A stretch of 64,000 nt of DNA. Origin: Chryseobacterium indologenes. GTDB taxonomy: Bacteria; Bacteroidota; Bacteroidia; Flavobacteriales; Weeksellaceae. The stretch covers positions 4,092,001 to 4,156,000 of the forward strand of contig NZ_CP018786.1 of the NCBI RefSeq assembly GCF_002025665.1, written 5' to 3'. Below the pieces are notes generated by a model, which had not been told where the DNA came from, ran no database searches, and saw only the letters and a list, made by a program, of their open reading frames with translations. The translations under genes were made by a program, and so were the position numbers. Positions within the stretch are counted from its first letter, which is position 1; each line of letters begins with the position of its first letter. Shown piece by piece: positions 33,230 through 42,333 of the stretch.

Positions 33230-35224
33230 CTAGGAGTTGTGACGGAAATACCCGGACTGCTCGATCTTATTATCATAAACTGTTAATTCTGTAATCGGTG
33301 CAGATTCTACCTCTACATTATGTGAAGATACTCCCCAAGCCTTAAAGTCATCACTTCCGATATACTTCACAAAGTTGTAAATGTTAAGAGTAATCTTCTG
33401 TTTAACAGTTAAAAGAATATCGTTGATATAGGTGTTATCTATGATCACATATTTAAGATCCGGCGGTATATCATGAGCTCTTAAAGATGGGTGGCTGCTT
33501 CTTGAAGGAATGGTTCCGTCTGCCATTAAATCTTTAAGAACCATATTGAAATAATCGTTGATTCTTCGGTCTACTTTAAATCCTAAAAGGAAGTTGATTT
33601 TATATACGGTTCCCGGAAGAATCTCGTCTACGGTATATCTGAAAGTATATGGATCTTCCTGGTTTACGATGCTCAGGATGAAATAATGATCTGCTCTTTT
33701 CGGTTGTTTTTTGATGATGGAATAGATAATTTTGGATTCCACTTCATCATTTCTCTTGGCTCTGCTCAGATAAGCCAGATTGGTAGCATATTTCGGAATG
33801 GTTTCGTCCAGTTTCATGTCTTTAAGAATAGACACATATTTTTCTATTTTCACAAACTGGATAAATCTTGTTTTGATCAGTCTTCCGTTATACCATGCAT
33901 ACATAGAAACTCCGATAGAACCTGCCAATACAACAGTGATCCATCCACCTTCCATGAATTTGATGATGTTGGCACTGAAGAAACCTAATTCGATAGCCAT
34001 ATAAACCATTGCGAACACCAGAATCAAGACCTTGCTTACTCTGTGTTTCAGGAGCCAGAATACCAATAGAACTGTGGTCATCAACATCGTTACGGTAATG
34101 GAAAGTCCGTAAGCCGCTTCCATTTTTCCTGATTCTCTGAAATGCAGCACAACAATAATACAAAGGATAAGAAGTCCCCAGTTAATTCTTGGGATATACA
34201 TCTGTCCTTTAACTCCGGAAGGATAATCAATTTTCTGATTAGGCCAAAGGTTAAGAGACATTGCTTCTGAGAATATGGTGAAAGAACCTGTAATTAATGC
34301 CTGGCTGGCAATAATTGCAGCAGCTGTTGCCAGAATTACTCCCGGAATGATCATCCACTCTTCCATAATTCCAAAGAAAGGATTCACTACAGAAAACCCA
34401 GGTTTGTTATAATTGGTTAAAAGCCACGCTCCTTGTCCAAGATAGTTAAGAATAAGCATAATCTTAACGAATGCCCAGCTTATTCTGATATTTTTAGCAC
34501 CACAGTGTCCTAAATCAGAATACAGTGCTTCTGCTCCGGTTGTACAAAGGAAAACAGCTCCTAAGATCACAATAGCACTCGGAGAGTTCACAATAAGCTT
34601 GTAAGCATAATAAGGGTTGAAAGATCTTAAAATCTCAAAGTTTTCACTTAAATGCATTACACCTAAACCTCCTAATACCAGAAACCAAACTACCATTACA
34701 GGACCAAAAAATTTCCCGATAAAGCTGGTTCCAAACTGCTGCACCACAAAAATGGCAATCAGGATTCCAATGGTGATAGGTACAACAGGAGTGTGCGGGT
34801 TATAAATTTCAAGTCCTTCAATAGCTGACATTACCGTCAGTGATGGTGTAATGACTCCGTCTGCAATAAGGGCTGCAGCACCAATGATTGCAATGAGGTA
34901 CAACCATCCTTTCTTAAGGTTTCTTACCAGTGAAAACAAAGCAAGAATACCACCTTCCCCTTTGTTATCTGCTCTCAAAGCAATGATCACATATTTTATT
35001 GTGGTCTGCAGGGTAAGGGTCCAAATAATACAGGAAAGAGCTCCTTCTATGTATTCATTGAAAGGCATATTGCTCCCTTGGGATCTTGCATTCACAATTG
35101 CTTTCATTACGTAAAGCGGAGAGGTACCAATATCTCCAAAAACAATTCCTAGAGACACTAAAACTCCTATGAAGGAAAGTTTCTTTATGTCGAAGTGGTA
35201 GCCATCTTCTGTAACTTCTGCCAT
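33230..35224 (-). CDS. kup: KUP/HAK/KT potassium uptake protein
   Basis: The 664-residue protein has twelve hydrophobic helices in its first two thirds and a soluble C-terminal part. Kup signatures include FGDIGTSPLYVMKAIV (about residues 24-39), GEGGILALFSL, GAAALIADGVITPSLTVMSA and QQFGTSFIGKFFGPVM. It takes up potassium with protons across the inner membrane. Length is typical (about 620-660). It is transcribed alone. Confidence 0.94.
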   Translation of the reverse strand: MAEVTEDGYHFDIKKLSFIGVLVSLGIVFGDIGTSPLYVMKAIVNARSQGSNMPFNEYIEGALSCIIWTLTLQTTIKYVIIALRADNKGEGGILALFSLVRNLKKGWLYLIAIIGAAALIADGVITPSLTVMSAIEGLEIYNPHTPVVPITIGILIAIFVVQQFGTSFIGKFFGPVMVVWFLVLGGLGVMHLSENFEILRSFNPYYAYKLIVNSPSAIVILGAVFLCTTGAEALYSDLGHCGAKNIRISWAFVKIMLILNYLGQGAWLLTNYNKPGFSVVNPFFGIMEEWMIIPGVILATAAAIIASQALITGSFTIFSEAMSLNLWPNQKIDYPSGVKGQMYIPRINWGLLILCIIVVLHFRESGKMEAAYGLSITVTMLMTTVLLVFWLLKHRVSKVLILVFAMVYMAIELGFFSANIIKFMEGGWITVVLAGSIGVSMYAWYNGRLIKTRFIQFVKIEKYVSILKDMKLDETIPKYATNLAYLSRAKRNDEVESKIIYSIIKKQPKRADHYFILSIVNQEDPYTFRYTVDEILPGTVYKINFLLGFKVDRRINDYFNMVLKDLMADGTIPSRSSHPSLRAHDIPPDLKYVIIDNTYINDILLTVKQKITLNIYNFVKYIGSDDFKAWGVSSHNVEVESAPITELTVYDNKIEQSGYFRHNS

Positions 35225-35249
35225 ATCAGCTTAATTTATTTTAAAGGCG

Positions 35250-35257
35250 CAAATTTA
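35250..35257 (-). promoter_or_regulatory. Putative -7 element of kup
   Basis: The reverse strand reads TAAATTTG, 25 bases upstream of the ATG at 35224. Confidence 0.45.
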
Positions 35258-35306
35258 TACTAATTTTATGACGTCAAGAATTTTTCTTCATGAATATAAT
35301 AAATGA

Positions 35307-35330
35307 AAAAACTTCCTTTCGGAAGTTTTT
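35307..35330 (-). terminator. Rho-independent terminator of pdhB
   Basis: AAAAACTTCC and GGAAGTTTTT form a perfect 10-bp stem with a TTTC loop, directly after the pdhB stop. Confidence 0.88.
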
Positions 35331-35338
35331 CTCTATAA

Positions 35339-36319
35339 CTATTTTACGTACATCGCTTTTTTGATTTCCTCTTTTACTTTTTCAAGTTTAGGGAACCATT
35401 CTGCAAATAATGCAGCAGAGTAAGGTGCAGGTGCATCAGGAGTAGTAATTCTCTTGATAGGAGCATCTAAATAATCAAATGCTTTTTGCTGTACCATATA
35501 AGTAATTTCAGAAGAAATAGAAGCAAATGGCCAAGCTTCTTCTAAAATAACCAATCTGTTTGTTTTCTTAACGGAAGCTAAAACAGTATCAAAATCCAGA
35601 GGACGAACTGTTCTAAGATCGATAACTTCTACAGAGATTCCTTCTTTCGCCATATCTTCAGCAGCCTGTAAAGCCAGCTTCATGATCTTACCGAAAGAAA
35701 CTAAAGTAACGTCTGTACCTTCTCTCTTGATATCTGCTTTTCCTAATGGTAAGTAGTATTCTTCTTCAGGAATTTCCATTTTATCTCCATACATCTGCTC
35801 AGATTCCATGAAAATAACCGGATCATTATCCTGAATTGCAGTTTTCAACAACCCTTTCGCATCGTAAGGATTTGAAGGTACTACTACTTTAAGGCCGGGA
35901 ATGTTTGCAAACCAGTTTTCAAAAGCCTGAGAATGGGTAGCACCTAATTGACCTGCAGAAGCTGTAGGACCACGGAAAACAATTGGGCAATTCCATTGTC
36001 CACCACTCATCTGACGGATTTTAGCCGCATTATTGATAATCTGATCAATTCCTACTAATGAGAAATTGAATGTCATATACTCTACAATTGGTCTGTTACC
36101 ATTCATCGCAGCACCCACAGCAATTCCTGTAAAACCAAGTTCTGCAATTGGGGTATCGATTACTCTTTTAGGGCCAAACTCATCCAGCATTCCTTTTGAA
36201 GCCTTATAAGCACCATTGTATTCTGCCACTTCCTCCCCCATTAAAAAGATGGATTCGTCTTTACGCATTTCCTCGCTCATTGCCTGTGCAATTACCTCAC
36301 GAAAAGTATATTCTGCCAT
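35339..36319 (-). CDS. pdhB: Pyruvate dehydrogenase E1 component, beta subunit
   Basis: The 326-residue protein has the transketolase-like E1-beta fold: YTFREVIAQAMSEEM at the start, FLMGEEVAEYNGAYKASKG near residue 24, DTPIAELGFTGIAVGAAMNG (about 54-73), EYMTFNFSLVGIDQIINNAAK, and the C-terminal LEEAWPFASISSEI with TTPDAPAPYSAALF. With an alpha subunit it forms the thiamine-diphosphate E1 of the pyruvate (or branched-chain) dehydrogenase complex. The alpha and E2 genes are not in this window, so pdh versus bkd is decided by similarity only. Confidence 0.9.
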   Translation of the reverse strand: MAEYTFREVIAQAMSEEMRKDESIFLMGEEVAEYNGAYKASKGMLDEFGPKRVIDTPIAELGFTGIAVGAAMNGNRPIVEYMTFNFSLVGIDQIINNAAKIRQMSGGQWNCPIVFRGPTASAGQLGATHSQAFENWFANIPGLKVVVPSNPYDAKGLLKTAIQDNDPVIFMESEQMYGDKMEIPEEEYYLPLGKADIKREGTDVTLVSFGKIMKLALQAAEDMAKEGISVEVIDLRTVRPLDFDTVLASVKKTNRLVILEEAWPFASISSEITYMVQQKAFDYLDAPIKRITTPDAPAPYSAALFAEWFPKLEKVKEEIKKAMYVK

Positions 36320-36342
36320 ATTTATTCGAAAAATTTAGACTA

Positions 36343-36350
36343 CAAAAATA
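36343..36350 (-). promoter_or_regulatory. Putative -7 element of pdhB
   Basis: The reverse strand reads TATTTTTG, 23 bases upstream of the ATG at 36319. Confidence 0.45.
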
Positions 36351-36501
36351 GTGTTTTTTTATTATACACATCATAAAAACGCTCTTCATTTCCATGAGAA
36401 GTCATAATATTAACTGTATTTAAAATTAATTTTCCTTCTTAAATGCTTCCTTTTTGTGGCTTTTTTATGTTCCGAAGAATTTTCACATAATTTTTATCCA
36501 C

Positions 36502-36532
36502 AAAAAATGACATCCCATTTCTGAAATGTCAT
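36502..36532 (-). terminator. Terminator of the DUF2147 gene
   Basis: ATGACAT and ATGTCAT form a 7-bp stem around 12 bases; on the reverse strand it runs into TTTTTTG. Confidence 0.55.
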
Positions 36533-36555
36533 CTAAAATTCTATTTAAACTTATA

Positions 36556-36975
36556 TTAATTAGCTTTCTCCCAAACCTGGGTTCTTCCTAATAAAGATAA
36601 TCCTAAGTATCCTCTTACGTTTAGTTTATCACCGCTTCTTGTAATGGTACATTTATAAGTTTTTCCGGTTTTAGGATCAGTAATTGTTCCTCCGGTGAAC
36701 TCATCGCCGTCTTTTTTCAATCCTCTGATGATCTCCAATCCTAAAATTGGTTTTCCCTTTCTGTCATCTTTACAAGCTGTACAGTTTGGATCAGCTGGTT
36801 TTATCAATAACTGAGAAACTTTTCCATAGTATTTCCCGTCTGATTTTTTGAATACCTCAACAATAGATTTTGCCTGTTTTGTCTCATCATCTATCGTTTT
36901 CCACTTACCTTCTATCTGTGCAAATGTAAGTACACCACATAAAGAAAGAGCGAACGTTAACAATATTTTTTTCAT
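36556..36975 (-). CDS. DUF2147 family secreted protein
   Basis: The ATG at 36975 starts a good signal peptide (MKKILLTFALSLCGVLTFAQ); the frame extends 9 codons upstream without need. The 139-residue product has DUF2147 features: EGKWKTIDDETKQAKSIVEV, NCTACKDDRKGKPILGLEII and a C-terminal GRTQVWEK. The domain is a periplasmic lipocalin-like beta-barrel of unknown ligand. It is transcribed alone. Confidence 0.85.
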   Translation of the reverse strand: MKKILLTFALSLCGVLTFAQIEGKWKTIDDETKQAKSIVEVFKKSDGKYYGKVSQLLIKPADPNCTACKDDRKGKPILGLEIIRGLKKDGDEFTGGTITDPKTGKTYKCTITRSGDKLNVRGYLGLSLLGRTQVWEKAN

Positions 36976-37120
36976 ATTTCTTATAGTTTTAATTTTATAC
37001 AATATTCTTATCTACGTATTGATAAAAATATAAATTAATTTTCAACGAACAAAAACTTTTATTATACAAAGCATAAAGAGCTAAAGAAAAACAGAAATGC
37101 TAATTCTCAGTTAAGCGTTT

Positions 37121-39049
37121 TTAATACAGTTTCCTGTTAATAACTCTATCCATATAATCCTGATACCAGGCCTTTGCAGTGTTCTTTCCTTGTTCTATTT
37201 CTGGATTTTTAACCTCATTCATAATATTTTTTTCAAGGCTAAGATCAGATTGAGCATAGACTCCGATGATTTCTTTTCCATCAAAGCGGTAAATATAATT
37301 TCCAATCATGAACTGATCCGTACTTCCATCTGAGTTGACGACAATGAAAGGATATTTTTTATCACTCACCAAACTTCTTCCCCAGCTTCGGATAGGTTTG
37401 TTATACCCGATAAGATCTGCCAGTGTAGGATAAATATCCGCCTGTTGTGCAATTTCCTGGCTAACACCTTTTAACTGATAGGCAGGATTCGGAGAATAGA
37501 AAACCAACGGAACGGCATAACGGTTCATGGCTCTTTCATATTCAGGATAATAGACCTGATTGGTATGATCTCCCGTGAAAACAAAGATGGTATTGTTGTA
37601 CCAAGGTTGCTTTTTAGCCGTTTCAAAATATTTTTTGATCGCATAGTCTGTATACTGCATCGGCTCATGGATTTCAATTTTTCCTTTTTTAAATTTCCCA
37701 TTATATTTTTCAGGGATCTTAAAAGGGTGATGAGATGATGCCGTAAATACAGTCGTCATAAAAGGTTGTTTCTTTCCTACATTCTTAGCGAAATACTGAA
37801 GAAAAGGTTCGTCCCAGATCGCCCACATTCCGTCAAAATCTTCATCATGATTGTATTCTGTTTTCCCGAAATAATGTTTAAATCCTAAGATATTTCCGAA
37901 ACCAAGGAATCCCATAGAACCATTTGGGGCACCATGATAAAAAGATGTATCATAGCCAAGGTCATTACATACGGAAACAATAGACTGAATTTTCTGATTG
38001 GAATACGGAGATCCTGTAAATGCATCGGTAAGACTCGGAATTCCGGCCAACACACTGCTCATCCCATGAATAGACTGTCTTCCGTTTGCAAAAGTATTCG
38101 GAAAAATAAGACTTTGCCCAGCCAGACTATCCATAAACGGAGTGTAAGAAACGTAGTCTTTGATATTTTTATCTTTATTGAAAGCTCCCGAATATTCTCT
38201 TCCGAAAGATTCTACAATGAAAATAACAATATTGGGACGGTTCTCCACTTTTCTGTCGTATACTTTATAAGGCTGTACATAATCTTCAATATATTTTTCA
38301 TCTACAAAATGAACTTCTTTAAAGTTATTGGTATTTAACGTCCTGAAAAAAGAGAATGTACTGTTGAGTACCATATTTCCCTGAAGTGGATTTGTCACAA
38401 AACGGGTTGCATCCACCATATTAATAGGTCTTGTACTATGTTTAAAATCGCCTCTGATTCCTCCTACAACCAACACCGCTGTAATACACAGTGTAAGAAT
38501 GGAAGTGATAAAGTAAGGAAGCAGTTTCACAGGTTTTGTATCTTCTACTTTCACCCTTTTGTAAAGGAAAACCCATAAGATCATCAACACAACGTACCAA
38601 ATTAGTACAAAAGGATGTTCTCCCACAGAGATCGTCAATGTTTTCGAAACATTGGATTCATGTTCTGCCACTTGAAATACTGCAGAAGTAAGCCTTGCCT
38701 GAGAAAATTTATAGTAAATAAAATCTCCGAAATTCATGGCATAAGCAATCCCGTTGGTAATGAAATACAGCCAGAAAAGAATCTTCTGAAAAACTTTCTT
38801 TGTATTGATGACCAATGGCAATAAACTCAAGAGGATAAATAACGCATTCACATATAAAATAGCCGTTGTATCGAAAGCTGTACCATGGAAAGCCAGCTTT
38901 ATATATTCTGAAACAGAGTCAACTTTAATCAGATCTTTATTAAAATACCAGAATAAAAGCCTGGCTATCTGATAAAAAACATAGGCTAAAAAAATCCTGT
39001 AAACCAATGCCAGAACTTCCTGTTTTCTAAATCCTTTTAAAAATTTCAT
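37121..39049 (-). CDS. LTA synthase-like sulfatase-family membrane protein
   Basis: The 642-residue protein has five N-terminal membrane helices (about residues 10-210) and a periplasmic alkaline phosphatase-fold domain (about 270-600). The domain has NIVIFIVESFGREYSGAFN (first metal Glu), FANGRQSIHGMSSVLAGIPS with the presumed Ser nucleophile, HGAPNGSMGF and FTGDHTNQ. Gram-negative relatives are phosphoglycerol or phosphoethanolamine transferases that decorate glycans or lipids. The substrate here is unknown. TAAATTTG lies 4 bases before the ATG. Confidence 0.87.
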   Translation of the reverse strand: MKFLKGFRKQEVLALVYRIFLAYVFYQIARLLFWYFNKDLIKVDSVSEYIKLAFHGTAFDTTAILYVNALFILLSLLPLVINTKKVFQKILFWLYFITNGIAYAMNFGDFIYYKFSQARLTSAVFQVAEHESNVSKTLTISVGEHPFVLIWYVVLMILWVFLYKRVKVEDTKPVKLLPYFITSILTLCITAVLVVGGIRGDFKHSTRPINMVDATRFVTNPLQGNMVLNSTFSFFRTLNTNNFKEVHFVDEKYIEDYVQPYKVYDRKVENRPNIVIFIVESFGREYSGAFNKDKNIKDYVSYTPFMDSLAGQSLIFPNTFANGRQSIHGMSSVLAGIPSLTDAFTGSPYSNQKIQSIVSVCNDLGYDTSFYHGAPNGSMGFLGFGNILGFKHYFGKTEYNHDEDFDGMWAIWDEPFLQYFAKNVGKKQPFMTTVFTASSHHPFKIPEKYNGKFKKGKIEIHEPMQYTDYAIKKYFETAKKQPWYNNTIFVFTGDHTNQVYYPEYERAMNRYAVPLVFYSPNPAYQLKGVSQEIAQQADIYPTLADLIGYNKPIRSWGRSLVSDKKYPFIVVNSDGSTDQFMIGNYIYRFDGKEIIGVYAQSDLSLEKNIMNEVKNPEIEQGKNTAKAWYQDYMDRVINRKLY

Positions 39050-39053
39050 GGAG

Positions 39054-39061
39054 CAAATTTA
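39054..39061 (-). promoter_or_regulatory. Putative -7 element of the LTA synthase-like gene
   Basis: The reverse strand reads TAAATTTG followed by CTCC and the ATG, a leaderless design. Confidence 0.5.
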
Positions 39062-39100
39062 CATCAAAATCACTTTAATGCATTTTTTAGTTCAGATTAT

Positions 39101-39133
39101 TTTGAGTTAGAATTTTTAAAAACTGTAATTTTG
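39101..39133 (+). promoter_or_regulatory. Promoter of pssA
   Basis: TTTG at 39101-39104 and TAATTTTG at 39126-39133 are separated by 21 bases. Five bases later comes the ATG at 39139, so transcription should start at about the A of the start codon. Confidence 0.6.
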
Positions 39134-39138
39134 TGCTT

Positions 39139-39852
39139 ATGGATTTTATAAAGAATAATCTGGCCAATGCCTTAACCCTGGCTAACTTATTTGCAGGTTG
39201 TGTAGGTGCAATACATTTAATTTTAGGAGATTATCAGACAACGGCAATCTGTCTTATCCTCTCTTCAATTTTTGATTTCTTTGACGGCTTTGTAGCCAGA
39301 GCTGTAAAATCAAACTCCAATCTGGGTCTTCAGCTGGATTCTCTTGCGGATATGGTGAGTTTTGGGGTAATTCCTGGACTTACGATGTATAAAGCACTCG
39401 AACCTTTTGGTACAGAACTGCTTGGAATGCATTTTCCGTTTGAGATCAAGTATCTGGGATTAATCGTTACCGTATTTTCCTGTCTGAGACTTGCCATTTT
39501 TAACCTGGATGAAGAGCAGCGTTATTATTTCAAAGGATTGAATACGCCTACCAACACCGTTTTACTGTTCGGTCTTTATTATGCCTTTAAAGAAACCGGA
39601 ACTTTCAGCTTTCTGTTTGATAACGAATTGCTATTGGTTCTGCTGACTCTTCTTACGTCATGGCTTCTGATCAGCCCGATCAAGATGATGGCGATGAAAT
39701 TTAAATCCAAACAATTAAAAGATAATTACCCTAAAGTTGTATTATTGGTGGGAGGAATTGCTATTCTTGCCTTATTCCAGATTGTTGGAATTCCAATGCT
39801 TGTTATTTATTATATATTGGTGTCTCTTATTTTTCAGGCACAATTAAAATAA
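39139..39852 (+). CDS. pssA: CDP-diacylglycerol--serine O-phosphatidyltransferase
   Basis: The frame also offers GTG at 39133, but the ATG at 39139 fits the promoter, giving 237 residues. The CDP-alcohol phosphatidyltransferase motif D-G-x2-A-R-x8-G-x3-D-x3-D is complete (D49, G50, A53, R54, G63, D67, D71), and about seven hydrophobic helices are present. It makes phosphatidylserine, the precursor of phosphatidylethanolamine. The Ser-specific call rests on the overall similarity to the Gram-positive-type integral PssA. Confidence 0.9.
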   Translation: MDFIKNNLANALTLANLFAGCVGAIHLILGDYQTTAICLILSSIFDFFDGFVARAVKSNSNLGLQLDSLADMVSFGVIPGLTMYKALEPFGTELLGMHFPFEIKYLGLIVTVFSCLRLAIFNLDEEQRYYFKGLNTPTNTVLLFGLYYAFKETGTFSFLFDNELLLVLLTLLTSWLLISPIKMMAMKFKSKQLKDNYPKVVLLVGGIAILALFQIVGIPMLVIYYILVSLIFQAQLK

Positions 39853-39894
39853 ACTCATTTAAATAAAACACGTTTCATATTATTAATAGTCAAC

Positions 39895-40659
39895 ATGAAT
39901 TTAAAACTCCATAAACCACTTTGTATTTTTGATCTGGAAACCACAGGAACCAACATAGGAAAAGACAGAATTGTTGAAATCTGTATTTTAAAAGTAAATC
40001 CGGATGCTTCCAGAGAAAGCAAAACATGGCGTGTAAACCCGGAAATGCTTATTCCTAAGGAAAGCAGTGAGATCCACGGGATTTATGATGAAGATGTAAA
40101 AGATTCTCCTACCTTCAGAGACATTGCTTCTAAAGTAATGGAAATGATTACCGGCAGTGATTTGGGAGGATTTAATTCCAACCGATTTGATGTTCCGCTT
40201 TTGGCTGAAGAACTTTTAAGAGTAGGAATGGATTTTGATCTGAGTAAATTCAGACTGGTAGATGCACAGACTATTTTCCATAAAAAAGAGCCTAGAAACT
40301 TAGGTGCTGCTTACCAGTTCTACTGTGGAAAAACATTGGAAAATGCACACTCTGCAGAAGCTGATGTAATGGCAACATTTGAAGTTCTGGATGCTCAGGT
40401 TGGAAAATATGATGATATTCCGAATGAAATAGCACCGTTAAGTGAATTCACATTCCATAACAAGAATGCAGATCTTGCCGGATTCATTGGATATAATGAA
40501 AAAATGGAAGAAGTTTTCAACTTTGGAAAATATAAAGGTCAAGGGGTGAAAGCCGTATTCCAAAAAGATTTAGGATATTTCGGATGGCTTCAGAATGCTG
40601 ATTTTCCGTTGTATACCAAAAAGGTTTTCACTAAGATTCAACTTTCAAGTAGATTTTAA
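39895..40659 (+). CDS. 3'-5' exonuclease, DEDDh family
   Basis: The 254-residue protein has ExoI FDLETTGT (D13, E15), ExoII around NSNRFDVPLLAEELL (about residues 98-112) and ExoIII HSAEADVMATFEVL (H-x4-D, about 152-165). A C-terminal extension (about 190-254) contains FNFGKYKGQGVKAVF and GYFGWLQNADFP, the small quorum-like domain (putative exodeoxyribonuclease X-like) found after some DnaQ exonucleases. It degrades 3' ends. The DUF2007 gene begins 2 bases after it. Confidence 0.87.
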   Translation: MNLKLHKPLCIFDLETTGTNIGKDRIVEICILKVNPDASRESKTWRVNPEMLIPKESSEIHGIYDEDVKDSPTFRDIASKVMEMITGSDLGGFNSNRFDVPLLAEELLRVGMDFDLSKFRLVDAQTIFHKKEPRNLGAAYQFYCGKTLENAHSAEADVMATFEVLDAQVGKYDDIPNEIAPLSEFTFHNKNADLAGFIGYNEKMEEVFNFGKYKGQGVKAVFQKDLGYFGWLQNADFPLYTKKVFTKIQLSSRF

Positions 40660-40661
40660 CT

Positions 40662-41060
40662 ATGTCTGAACTGGTTCGTTTTAAATTTTATGAAACTGCC
40701 CTGGAAGCCAACAGGGACAAGCAGATACTGGCCGAAAATGGCATCAACAGTTTCATTGCAAATGAGCAACTGATCCAGTCGGATTGGCTTCTGTCACAGG
40801 CAGTAGGAGGTATACAGCTTCAGGTATTTGAAGAAGATGTGGAAAAAGCGAAGCAAATCCTGCAGGACTATAAAGACAATGAGCAATATTCATTGGAAGT
40901 GGAACACACTCTTGAAGAACCTGAGTTTGATTTTGTCTGTCCAAAATGTGGTTCCAACCATATTTACAGAGATGACAGTGCAACCAGCTTCTTTGGAATT
41001 TCATTTCTGACGAGTCACAAATTCAAATGTTATTATTGCGGAAATGAGTTTACGCATTAA
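40662..41060 (+). CDS. DUF2007 and zinc-ribbon protein
   Basis: The 132-residue protein starts with a DUF2007-like signal-transduction domain (about residues 1-70, with FYETALEANRDKQILAENGI). It ends with a four-cysteine zinc ribbon: CPKCGSNHIY (C88-P-K-C91) and CYYCGNEF (C125, C128). The ribbon suggests nucleic-acid or protein contacts. It begins 2 bases after the exonuclease stop and is very likely translated with it. Confidence 0.78.
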   Translation: MSELVRFKFYETALEANRDKQILAENGINSFIANEQLIQSDWLLSQAVGGIQLQVFEEDVEKAKQILQDYKDNEQYSLEVEHTLEEPEFDFVCPKCGSNHIYRDDSATSFFGISFLTSHKFKCYYCGNEFTH

Positions 41061-41089
41061 TATATTAGCAATTAATAGTATTTAAATGA

Positions 41090-41126
41090 TCTACAAGATT
41101 ACGTCGTTCCTTGCAATGACGAGATT
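41090..41126. repeat. Short dispersed repeat with CGTTCCTTGCAATGACG core
   Basis: TCTACAAGATTACGTCG and TTCCTTGCAATGACGAGAT stand in the gap between DUF2007 and FAH genes. The sequence resembles the widespread CGTCATTGCGAGGAACGAAG repeat family. It is not part of either gene. Confidence 0.5.
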
Positions 41127-41147
41127 AAAAAATATAATAAAAGAGTT

Positions 41148-41753
41148 ATGAAAATAATCTGCATAGGAAGAAACTACAGTGAACACGCGAAAGAATTGGG
41201 AAATGAAATTCCTGAGAATCCTGTTATCTTTATGAAACCGGATACCGCTGTTTTAAAAGGAAATGATTTTTATATTCCTGAATTTTCCAATGATATTCAC
41301 TACGAGCTTGAAGTGGTAATAAAAATTTCAAAAGGCGGAAAATACATTCAGAAAGAAACAGCACACAAACATTACGAAGAAATCGGTCTGGGAATAGATT
41401 TTACAGCCAGAGATCTTCAGAGCGAACTGAAATCAAAAGGGCTTCCATGGGAGCTTGCCAAAGGTTTCGATGGTTCGGCTGTGGTAAGCAGTTTCTTTAA
41501 AAAAGAGAACTTCAGCCTTGAGAACCTTCAGTTTTCATTATTAAAAAATAAAGAGAAGGTACAGGATGGCAATACGAAAGATATGATGTTCAACTTTGAT
41601 GATATTGTAGCTTTTGCCTCTCAGTATTTTACTTTAAGAGTAGGTGACCTTATTTTCACAGGAACTCCAAAAGGGGTTGGAAAGGTAGAAGAAAATGATA
41701 TTCTGGAAGCTTACCTTGAAGAGGAAAAAATCCTTGATATCCGAATATTATAA
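41148..41753 (+). CDS. Fumarylacetoacetate hydrolase family protein
   Basis: The 201-residue protein has the FAH C-terminal fold with the metal-binding residues: IHYELEVVIKIS (E-x-E near residue 62), GLGIDFTARDLQSELKSKGL (Asp near 85), WELAKGFDGSAVV (Lys) and the C-terminal GDLIFTGTPKGVG. Members hydrolyse or decarboxylate C-C bonds of beta-diketo acids such as acylpyruvates. Short, single-domain versions like this often act as acylpyruvases or oxaloacetate tautomerases or decarboxylases. The true substrate is unknown. Confidence 0.88.
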   Translation: MKIICIGRNYSEHAKELGNEIPENPVIFMKPDTAVLKGNDFYIPEFSNDIHYELEVVIKISKGGKYIQKETAHKHYEEIGLGIDFTARDLQSELKSKGLPWELAKGFDGSAVVSSFFKKENFSLENLQFSLLKNKEKVQDGNTKDMMFNFDDIVAFASQYFTLRVGDLIFTGTPKGVGKVEENDILEAYLEEEKILDIRIL

Positions 41754-41812
41754 GTATTTAACATCAAAGTCTGACAAATTTTTCCTATCTTTAGGTAACA
41801 AAATTAGAGGTT

Positions 41813-42250
41813 ATGATAAATATTGTATTACCCGTAGATTTTGGGGACAAGACAGACCAATTGGTAGACGGTGCCATAAAATTTGCAAAACAGCTTAACG
41901 GCAGAATTTACCTGATCCACGTAGCACCATCAGATATTGGCTTTGCCATTGGTGATATGGGATTTCAATATTTTCCTGAAGTGGAAGCCAACGAAATCAG
42001 AGAAGAGCTGGTGCAGCTTAATAAAATTGAGCAAAGAATCATCGGCCATGATATCGATTGTGAGCACCTTTTAAAACAGGGACTTGCCAAAGATATTATT
42101 CTGGAACATGCAAAGGCAAAAAATGCAGATTATATTGTGATGGGATCACATGGCAGAAGCGGAATTTATGATGTATTCGTGGGAAGCTTAACGAAAGGAA
42201 TTACGAAAAGTTCAAGTATTCCTGTGCTGGTACTTCCAATTCACGACTAA
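41813..42250 (+). CDS. Universal stress protein family
   Basis: The 145-residue UspA-type protein starts with MINIVLPVDFGDKTDQLVDG and has the ATP-binding loop GSHGRSGIYDVFVGSLTKGI (residues 113-132, the G-x2-G-x9-G-(S/T) pattern), then SSSIPVLVLP. It is a single domain and probably binds ATP. Usp proteins build up under starvation or redox stress; the target is unknown. TATCTTTA upstream (41786-41793) is a weak -7 element. Confidence 0.88.
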   Translation: MINIVLPVDFGDKTDQLVDGAIKFAKQLNGRIYLIHVAPSDIGFAIGDMGFQYFPEVEANEIREELVQLNKIEQRIIGHDIDCEHLLKQGLAKDIILEHAKAKNADYIVMGSHGRSGIYDVFVGSLTKGITKSSSIPVLVLPIHD

Positions 42251-42280
42251 GCAAAAGAAATTTTAATCGTTAGTAATAAA

Positions 42281-42314
42281 AAAACCGATCAAAGCATAAT
42301 GTTTGATCGGTTTT
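42281..42314. terminator. Bidirectional terminator
   Basis: AAAACCGATCAAA and TTTGATCGGTTTT form a perfect 13-bp stem with an 8-base loop between the converging Usp and DUF6341-type genes. Confidence 0.9.
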
Positions 42315-42333
42315 TTACTATATAACCAATTAA

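Noticed and set aside
37934-38338. 134-codon forward frame inside the LTA synthase-like gene
   Set aside because: Antisense to conserved catalytic segments of the sulfatase domain and with no family resemblance.
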